Both the position numbers and the translations under genes were made by a program. A stretch of 29,420 nt of DNA. Origin: RGIG4140 sp045532865 (GTDB lineage: Bacteria; Pseudomonadota; Alphaproteobacteria; CAAHEQ01; UBA3637). Location: assembly GCA_045532865.1 (NCBI GenBank), contig JAZSGT010000041.1, forward strand, positions 1 to 29,420, given 5' to 3'. The notes beneath the pieces are model-generated. The model ran no database searches, was not told the DNA's origin, and was given only the letters and a program-made list of their open reading frames with translations. This document shows, piece after piece, positions 1 to 5,834 of this stretch (position 1 is the first letter of the stretch; the number at the start of each line of letters is the position of its first letter).

Positions 1-75
1 GACTGTTACATATCTTTGTCCTTTTGTTAATTGTGTCGAGAGGGAAAATTAAACGGTCGTTTTTTTTACACGTTT
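1..75. repeat. Left arm of 75-bp inverted repeat
   Basis: Bases 1-75 are the reverse complement of 301-375 with one mismatch (G at 59 against T at 317, where C would be expected). Identity stops abruptly at 76/300. On the outside it cannot be followed because the window begins at base 1, so the arm may be longer. The length and near-perfection rule out chance. It is read as one recombination arm of an invertible element. Confidence 0.97.
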
Positions 76-150
76 TTTGAGTTTTTTGGGGGATGAAAAT
101 CATGTCATTTCACCTCTATTTTTTACTTTTAAAAATTAAAAAAATACAAA

Positions 151-179
151 ATTTTGATATTTTTGCCACTTTTTGTCAT
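151..179 (-). promoter_or_regulatory. Weak leftward promoter candidate in the core
   Basis: On the minus strand, ATGACA (174-179) and CAAAAT (151-156) are 17 bp apart, matching the -35 and -10 consensus at 5/6 and 4/6 positions. Downstream on that strand a GAGGTG ribosome-binding-like site precedes an ATG at 101-103. In such AT-rich DNA chance matches are common, so this is tentative. Confidence 0.25.
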
Positions 180-250
180 AAAAAATAATCTTTATTTTTC
201 AATACGTTTTAAGAAAATTTCAAAAAAACACTTCTTTTTTTTGAAAAAAT

Positions 251-281
251 TTGGGACGATTTTTCAAAAAGGTGTTATAAT
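251..281 (+). promoter_or_regulatory. Rightward promoter in the invertible core
   Basis: TGTTATAAT at 273-281 is a perfect extended -10 (TGn-TATAAT). A poor -35, TTGGGA, lies at 251-256 with a 19-bp spacer, which is tolerable with an extended -10. The start point would fall near 288, inside the core, and the transcript would cross only the right arm. The 8-bp inverted repeat TTGAAAAA (241-248) / TTTTTCAA (260-267) overlaps the -35 region and could be a protein-binding site. Confidence 0.7.
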
Positions 282-300
282 TAAAGTATGGGGTGGGGAT

Positions 301-375
301 AAACGTGTAAAAAAAATGACCGTTTAATTTTCCCTCTCGACACAATTAACAAAAGGACAAAGATATGTAACAGTC
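301..375. repeat. Right arm of 75-bp inverted repeat
   Basis: Exact inverted copy of 1-75 except at base 317. It lies between the core promoter and the autotransporter start codon, so it forms most of the predicted 5' untranslated leader. Each arm contains TTAATT and AATTAA half-sites 14 bp apart (27-32 and 47-52 in the left arm). These could be part of a recombinase site, but that is only a guess. Confidence 0.97.
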
Positions 376-402
376 ACATCAAGAATTTAAAGGAGGCATC
401 CA

Positions 403-3183
403 ATGACAACTTTTTCACGCACCACACTCAGAGAGCTTAAAAAACGATATTTAAATGTTCTTAAAAAATGTCTCCTTGCAAATTTAGGGTTCATCTTTTT
501 GTCAATGCCGGCAATGGCTGAGTCGCCATATATTAAAAAAGAAGTTTCTTCAGAACATGAAAATGCGGTTTTACTTCCTGAATATGATAAGAGAGGGAAT
601 ACCTTAACAAATAAATATTATGAAATTGATTTAAAAAATAAAAGTTATGGGAATGATGAAGTTTCAAGAACATATGCTGTTCAGCTGTTTGGAAAAGAAA
701 TAGAGATTGTTGCTAATTATGATCCAGAAAAATCAAATCCAAGATATCATAGTCCAGATGGTGATATTTCAGGTACATGGGTTGATATTTCTACTAAGGA
801 TCAATTAGGGGGAGCTTATAGTAATTGGTATGGTGGAACGATAACACTTACAGGTGATTTTGTGAATAATATTATTCAAAATGGGGCTTCTACAGCCAGA
901 GGGGGTGCCTATGGTAATGTGTATGGTTGGGAAGTAAGTAGCATGAAAGGGAATTATATTGCAAATGGCGCACTCAGTGAGGGAACGGCACAAGGAGGTG
1001 CTATTTACAGTCAAGAAAATTTAGGAGCACCTAAGGCTATTTTTGTTGCAAACTGGGCAAAAGGAGGTACAAGAGCCAATGGGGGTGCACTTGTAAACTA
1101 TGGTGGTTATAGTGAGCCTGTTCATAGTCACTTTATTGGTAACTATGCTGAGTCTGTTTCTGGTGAAGCAGGAGGTGGTGCTGTATTTCTTTATGGTTGG
1201 GATATTGATTTAGAAGGTGATTTTTTAGGTAACTATGCCCTTTCAGAAACAGGAACTGCTTTAGGTGGTGGTATTAACTTAAAATATCGATCTGGTTATA
1301 GCACGAGTGGGTTTAGTTTAAAAGGGGATTATATTGATAATAAGGCTATCTCTAAAGAAAGCATTGCTGAAGGGGGTGCTATTTATAATGGAGAGGGTAT
1401 TTCTCTTGACTTTATCCACGGGATGTTTTTGTATAACACGGCAGAAGCTAAAGAAGCCAAAGGTGGGGCTATTTCTAATACTGGGACAATAATTGATTTA
1501 GAAGCTCAGTTTATCGGTAACAAAGCCGAAGGTACTGATAGTGCGAAAGGGGGAGCTATTTCAAACGCATTAAATGCACACTTAACTGTTAACTCTGGTA
1601 TGTTTTTTGACAATGAAGTTGTTTCTAAAGAAGGCATTGCTGAAGGGGGTGCTATTCATAATGAAGGGACATTGATTTTTAAAGGGGATAACATTTTTAT
1701 GCGAAATAAATCCAATGGAACCCTCAATGATATTCATAATGTGGGTACAATTCAAGTAGAAGGAGGACTTTTAACAAATGGAGGTATTACTGGATCAGGG
1801 GATATCATTGTCAAAAATAAGGGTGTATTGGATATTCAAACAAGTGTTCTTGAAACAGGGAGTCTTACTCTTGAAAATGAAGGAACTTTAAAAGTTAGTT
1901 TAAATAATCATTCTGATTATGGTAAAGTTAAAGGATTGGTTGAGGGTAGTGAAGCCTCAAAATTATCTTTGAAATTGACGCCAGATGTTGAATTGGGAGA
2001 GTATCAAATTTTTGACACAGCAAGTGATTTAAAAGTATCACCAAATGTATTATTTAATATTGAAGATTTAAATAATGGCTCCTATAAAATTGATAAAAAA
2101 ACAGCACATGAGCTTTCACAATCACTTAAAATTGATGAAAATAAAGCCAAAACAGTTGAAGCTCTTATGGTAAATGACAGTTCGAATGAAGCTTTTAATG
2201 CCCTACAAGATGAGGTACTGAATGTATTATTATCCGAAAGTTCGACAGCGCAAGAAAAAGTTAAAAAAGCTTTGTCAGCTATTGGGGCAAGTGAGCAGTC
2301 GGCTGTTCAATCAGTTGCCTCTGAGCATATAGGAGCCGTTTTTGGTGTTGTTAAAGGTGAAATGGCAGCCTCATCAACAGTTGGTCGTTCTGGTGGTGAA
2401 GAAAAAGCAAGAGCTAAAGTTTATATCAAAGGACTTTATGATCACACAAAATCAACAATGGGAGATGGTTTTAAAGCAAGAAGTAAAGGAGCCGTTATTG
2501 GTGTCCAATCGAAGGTTTCAGATGAATTAACAGTTGGTGTGGGGTATGCTTTTTCTGATACCGTAACTAAAGAAGAAGCTCGTAGGACCGAAGCAACAAC
2601 AAATACCGCTTTTGCAAGTATTCAATATCAGCCTAACCAATGGTGGCTTTCTGGACTTGTTTCATATTCAAGAGGCCAATATGATGAAGAAAAACAAATT
2701 TTGTCTTCTTATGGGACTGCCAATTATAATGTAGATTCCTGGGGAGCTGAAATTATGACAGGGTATGATGTTTCATATAAAGAAGCCACTATTACCCCTG
2801 AAATTGGACTTCGCTATATGTCTGTTAAGCAAGAAGGATATCAAGATACGCTTGGAACGAGAGTTGGGGCTTCGACAAGTAATTACTTGACAGCATTGGT
2901 AGGTGTTAAAGCTGAATGGGCATTAGGTGCAGTTAGACCATCATTAGGTATTCAATTTGGATATGATGTTATTTCTGATGACGTAAGTGCTCTTAATACG
3001 CTTGCTAATGGAGCAACATACACCGTATCTGGTGAAGCGCTTGATCGTTTTAGTACAACGCTTAAATCAGGAATTGCTATTGATTTAACTGAAAAATCAA
3101 TGCTTAAACTTGAATACAGTGGGACATTTAGAAAAGACTATCAAGACCATTCAGGTGTAAGTAAGTTTGAATATAGCTTCTAG
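403..3183 (+). CDS. Autotransporter with Pmp-like passenger repeats
   Basis: Predicted surface protein of 926 aa, secreted by the type V (autotransporter) route. Residues 1-39 form a long signal peptide with a basic n-region and an AMA cleavage site. Residues about 135-430 carry about ten GGA(I/V/L/Y) motifs alternating with F-x-x-N segments, as in the chlamydial Pmp family and other right-handed beta-helix passengers. Residues about 668-926 are a C-terminal beta-barrel of alternating hydrophobic strands ending in Y-S-F, the usual outer-membrane assembly signal. The start is fixed by AGGAGG at 391-396, six bases before ATG. It lies directly downstream of the invertible promoter element, which suggests phase-variable expression. 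No strong terminator follows. The autotransporter call is firm; binding target and function are unknown. Confidence 0.93.
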   Translation: MTTFSRTTLRELKKRYLNVLKKCLLANLGFIFLSMPAMAESPYIKKEVSSEHENAVLLPEYDKRGNTLTNKYYEIDLKNKSYGNDEVSRTYAVQLFGKEIEIVANYDPEKSNPRYHSPDGDISGTWVDISTKDQLGGAYSNWYGGTITLTGDFVNNIIQNGASTARGGAYGNVYGWEVSSMKGNYIANGALSEGTAQGGAIYSQENLGAPKAIFVANWAKGGTRANGGALVNYGGYSEPVHSHFIGNYAESVSGEAGGGAVFLYGWDIDLEGDFLGNYALSETGTALGGGINLKYRSGYSTSGFSLKGDYIDNKAISKESIAEGGAIYNGEGISLDFIHGMFLYNTAEAKEAKGGAISNTGTIIDLEAQFIGNKAEGTDSAKGGAISNALNAHLTVNSGMFFDNEVVSKEGIAEGGAIHNEGTLIFKGDNIFMRNKSNGTLNDIHNVGTIQVEGGLLTNGGITGSGDIIVKNKGVLDIQTSVLETGSLTLENEGTLKVSLNNHSDYGKVKGLVEGSEASKLSLKLTPDVELGEYQIFDTASDLKVSPNVLFNIEDLNNGSYKIDKKTAHELSQSLKIDENKAKTVEALMVNDSSNEAFNALQDEVLNVLLSESSTAQEKVKKALSAIGASEQSAVQSVASEHIGAVFGVVKGEMAASSTVGRSGGEEKARAKVYIKGLYDHTKSTMGDGFKARSKGAVIGVQSKVSDELTVGVGYAFSDTVTKEEARRTEATTNTAFASIQYQPNQWWLSGLVSYSRGQYDEEKQILSSYGTANYNVDSWGAEIMTGYDVSYKEATITPEIGLRYMSVKQEGYQDTLGTRVGASTSNYLTALVGVKAEWALGAVRPSLGIQFGYDVISDDVSALNTLANGATYTVSGEALDRFSTTLKSGIAIDLTEKSMLKLEYSGTFRKDYQDHSGVSKFEYSF

Positions 3184-3219
3184 TTTTTGAGTTATGAAAA
3201 GTATGCTCTTAAATTTTGC

Positions 3220-3248
3220 TTTACATTTTTGCTCATTATCTTTAAAAT
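3220..3248 (+). promoter_or_regulatory. Promoter for rsmB-nagZ
   Basis: TTTACA (3220-3225) and TAAAAT (3243-3248) are separated by 17 bp, each 5/6 to the sigma-70 consensus. The predicted start near 3255 lies about 24 bases before the rsmB ATG. Confidence 0.5.
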
Positions 3249-3278
3249 AAAAAAAGTTTAAATGAAGTGGGTTTAAAA

Positions 3279-4361
3279 ATGAAGGAAGAAGAAATTTATC
3301 AAATAGCTGCTGATTTATTAGAGAAAATAGATACTTCATCTAGTGCTGCTAATGAAATTGTGAACAATTACACAAAAACACATAAATATATTGAGGCGCA
3401 AGATAGAAAGCTATTGTTAGATTTGATTTGGAGTGCCATTCGGGCAAAGGCAAGGTTGAATTATGCTTATCCTGAAACAGATTGGTTGTTTAAATTACAA
3501 CAGTTGAAAGAAAAGGGTGTGCCTTGCTCAACAAATATGCCATTGCCTGTTCGCTTGGAAGTGCAAGACTGGTTTTTGGATCATATTCCTGATGCTGAAA
3601 AAGAGTTGGAAGCCATGCTTGGACAAGCGCCCATTGTCTTAAGAGCCAATGGGAATAGAGATAAAATCTTCAAACAATTGCAAGAGGAAGGATTAAATGT
3701 TAGTTTGTGCGAACGTTCACCTTTTGGGATTGTATTAAATGAATATACAAATTTAAAAGACTCCAAAGCGTTTAAGAAAGGTTTGATTGAAGTTCAAGAC
3801 GAAGGGGCTCAGCTGTTATCTCTTGCAACAGGAATAAAAGCAAATGATGATGTGTTTGATTTTTGTGCTGGGGCAGGGGGAAAAAGTTTGATTTTTGCTC
3901 AAATGATGCAAAATAGAGGGTTTATACAGGCTTATGATGCTTCATACAAAAGGTTGAGTGAACTTTCTAAACGAGCTTGGCGTGCAAATGTGAGCATTAT
4001 CAAACCGGTGTTTAAATTGCCAGAAGCACACAAAAAGTTTGATTATGTTGTTGTTGATGCGCCGTGTTCTGGAACGGGTACTTGGCGCAGAAGTCCAGAC
4101 CTTCGTTGGACGTTGACAGAAAAACAACTGCATAACATTACACTTAAACAGGCCGAAATTTTATCAGTTGCGCAAGAATATGTTAAAAATGGGCATTTTC
4201 TTGTGTATATCACTTGTTCTTTGACGTATGATGAAAATGAAAATCAAGTTGAAAATTTTGTGCAAGAATTTCCTTCATTTCATATTGTGAAATCTTTTAG
4301 ATATTCACCATATCGCACTGGAACAGATGGATTTTTTATGTGTGTTTTACAAAAAAGGTGA
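3279..4361 (+). CDS. rsmB: RsmB/NOP-family rRNA cytosine-C5 methyltransferase
   Basis: Predicted SAM-dependent enzyme that makes 5-methylcytosine in rRNA, most likely 16S. The 360-aa protein has the motif I SAM loop DFCAGAGGKS, the motif IV catalytic PCSGTGT with flanking VDA, and the motif VI TCS cysteine followed by YDENE. Both catalytic cysteines are present. The N-terminus is shorter than in E. coli RsmB (429 aa) and resembles the alphaproteobacterial type that ends in a D-R-x-x-L-x-x-L-I-W-x-A-I-R segment. ATG at 3279 is preferred over an in-frame GTG at 3267, which has no ribosome-binding site. nagZ starts 8 bases after its stop. The exact target nucleotide cannot be deduced. Confidence 0.85.
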   Translation: MKEEEIYQIAADLLEKIDTSSSAANEIVNNYTKTHKYIEAQDRKLLLDLIWSAIRAKARLNYAYPETDWLFKLQQLKEKGVPCSTNMPLPVRLEVQDWFLDHIPDAEKELEAMLGQAPIVLRANGNRDKIFKQLQEEGLNVSLCERSPFGIVLNEYTNLKDSKAFKKGLIEVQDEGAQLLSLATGIKANDDVFDFCAGAGGKSLIFAQMMQNRGFIQAYDASYKRLSELSKRAWRANVSIIKPVFKLPEAHKKFDYVVVDAPCSGTGTWRRSPDLRWTLTEKQLHNITLKQAEILSVAQEYVKNGHFLVYITCSLTYDENENQVENFVQEFPSFHIVKSFRYSPYRTGTDGFFMCVLQKR

Positions 4362-4369
4362 GGATTTTT

Positions 4370-5440
4370 GTGCAAAAACCAATTATAAGTGCAATGGTTT
4401 CTGTTTCTTCAATAAAGTTGTCGGACGCAGAAAAAAAACTTTTAACTCGGTATAACCCTTTAGGCATTACATTATTTGCAAGGAATATTGAAACACCTTT
4501 GCAAGTTAAAAATTTGATAGCAGAAATCAAAGAGACAGTTGAACGAGATGATATTTTAATTGCTGTTGATCAAGAAGGTGGGCGTGTGGCTCGTTTTAAA
4601 CCTCCTTTTTTTAGGGAATATATGGCACAGAAAAGTATTGGAGCCTTAGAGGAGGAAAAAGAGCAAGAACGAGCTGCTTATTTGCAATCTTTTTTAATTG
4701 CTGAAGAATTAAAAGAGGTAGGTGTTAATTTAAATTATGCGCCTTGTTGTGATGTCCTTTTTGAGCAAACAGGGCCTGTTTTAAAATCTAGATGTTTTTC
4801 AAGAGATGAAAAGCTGGTTGCTAAACTGGCAAGTGTTATGGTGGATACTTACTTAGAAAATAATATTATTCCTTGTGTCAAGCATGTGCCAGGCCATGGA
4901 AGGGCTCAACTAGATCCTCATTTAGAATTGCCAGTTTTAGATTTTTCTTTAGATGAGCTCCAAAAAGATTTCTATCCTTTTGTTCAATTAGCACAAAAAA
5001 CACCTATGATGATGACGGCTCATATTGTTTTGAAGAGTATGGATGATGTACCTGTAACACAGTCTAAAAAGATTATTTCTCATATCATTCGAAAAGAAAT
5101 AGGTTTTGATGGATTTTTAATTTCAGATGCTATTGATATGCATGCCCTTAAAGGCACATTGTCAGAAAAAACAAAGTTGTCATTAGATGCAGGGTGTGAT
5201 GCTGTTTGTTATTGTATGGGGGAATTGGATGGATTAATAGAGGTTTTAGAAAATACACCACCGTTGCAAGATAAGGCATTAGAGCGCCTTTTTCAGATGC
5301 AAAAGGTAATAAAAAAACAATCAGAAACTAAAGTGAGTGAACCTCTTTTACAAGAATATATGAAAATCAAACAAAAAGCTATTCTTTTTGATGATGACTA
5401 TGATGCAGTTGAAACACTTCATAAATTAAAAAGACAATAA
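4370..5440 (+). CDS. nagZ: Beta-N-acetylhexosaminidase NagZ (GH3)
   Basis: Glycoside hydrolase family 3 enzyme that removes N-acetylglucosamine from anhydro-muropeptides in the cytoplasm during peptidoglycan recycling. The 356-aa protein is of normal NagZ length and has no signal peptide. Visible signatures are VDQEGGRVARF, the NagZ-specific loop KHVPGHGR (K171-H172 onward, holding the general-acid His), MTAHI, and LISDAIDM with the nucleophile Asp at about 253. GTG at 4370 is chosen because GGTGAGGA ends five bases upstream. An upstream in-frame GTG at 4340 would overlap rsmB and lacks such a site. It is co-transcribed with rsmB. A near-abutting convergent gene ends at 5445. Confidence 0.93.
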   Translation: MQKPIISAMVSVSSIKLSDAEKKLLTRYNPLGITLFARNIETPLQVKNLIAEIKETVERDDILIAVDQEGGRVARFKPPFFREYMAQKSIGALEEEKEQERAAYLQSFLIAEELKEVGVNLNYAPCCDVLFEQTGPVLKSRCFSRDEKLVAKLASVMVDTYLENNIIPCVKHVPGHGRAQLDPHLELPVLDFSLDELQKDFYPFVQLAQKTPMMMTAHIVLKSMDDVPVTQSKKIISHIIRKEIGFDGFLISDAIDMHALKGTLSEKTKLSLDAGCDAVCYCMGELDGLIEVLENTPPLQDKALERLFQMQKVIKKQSETKVSEPLLQEYMKIKQKAILFDDDYDAVETLHKLKRQ

Positions 5441-5460
5441 GAAGTTATCTTCTTCTTTTC
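5439..5460. terminator. Weak hairpin between convergent genes
   Basis: AAGAAG (5439-5444), loop TTAT, CTTCTT (5449-5454), followed by a pyrimidine-rich stretch. It is the only structure between nagZ and the opposing gene, which are 4 bases apart. The stem is short, so termination here is uncertain. Confidence 0.25.
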
Positions 5461-5819
5461 TTTTGTTGCTTGGGCATTACTTGCTTTGTTTTTTTGTTAT
5501 CAGCATATAAGATTTCAGAAGAGGTTATTTTTTTCTTCAATGTTGGTTTAAGAATTTTTAATAAAATGATTCTTGTGAGCAAAAAGCCGCACATAATAAT
5601 TAAAAAATGGCTTAAATTTTGGCCTGAAAAAACAAGAGCCACAAAGATAAGTAAAAAGATACGTAAGGCCGCTGAAATAAATAAAACAAGATTTTTTTTC
5701 TTTGCACGGGCAAGTGTTGAAATGGTTTGCCATAACAAAAATAAATAGACAATACCGAGCGCTGCTCCAATGAGCATAAAATTATAAAAATCATTTAATG
5801 ATATTGTAGTAGTATTCAT
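5445..5819 (-). CDS. Small three-helix membrane protein, AtpR-like
   Basis: 124-aa protein with three predicted transmembrane segments at about 14-34, 43-64 and 70-88 and a very basic C-terminal tail ending KKRRR. Arginines sit inside or at the edge of helix 2 (R53, in A-A-L-R-I-F) and helix 3 (R83, in G-F-L-L-T-R). This layout resembles AtpR, the small subunit of N-type Na+/H+ ATPases, which carries a membrane-embedded arginine and is thought to help c-ring assembly. No other ATPase subunit is nearby. It starts 15 bases after cckA on the same strand and is probably co-transcribed. AtpI-like or an unrelated small membrane protein are alternatives. Confidence 0.75.
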   Translation of the reverse strand: MNTTTISLNDFYNFMLIGAALGIVYLFLLWQTISTLARAKKKNLVLFISAALRIFLLIFVALVFSGQNLSHFLIIMCGFLLTRIILLKILKPTLKKKITSSEILYADNKKTKQVMPKQQKKRRR

Positions 5820-5834
5820 GTTTTTTTCCTTAAT

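Larger units (their letters stand above)
1..375. other. Putative invertible promoter element (inverton)
   Basis: Seen directly: 75-bp inverted arms, a 225-bp core (76-300), and a consensus extended -10 promoter inside the core that fires through one arm into a surface-protein gene. Known: inverted-repeat-flanked promoters that flip by site-specific recombination switch surface structures in E. coli (fim), Salmonella (hin) and Bacteroides. Inferred: the element is in the ON orientation here and inversion would turn the autotransporter off. No recombinase gene is present in the window, so it would have to act in trans. A miniature inverted-repeat transposable element is the main alternative; its target duplication cannot be tested because the left flank is missing. 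Confidence 0.72.

Noticed and set aside
1..375. The inverted repeat as a giant intrinsic terminator or attenuator
   Set aside because: The arms are 225 bp apart, there is no T run placed for termination, and the promoter lies inside so its transcript contains only one arm.
1..375. The inverted repeat as a miniature transposable element
   Set aside because: Not excluded, only less favoured: the core has a consensus promoter aimed at a surface gene, and no target duplication can be tested without the left flank.
4340..4369. Upstream GTG starts (4340, 4358) for nagZ
   Set aside because: They overlap the end of rsmB and lack a ribosome-binding site; GTG 4370 has GGTGAGGA at good spacing.
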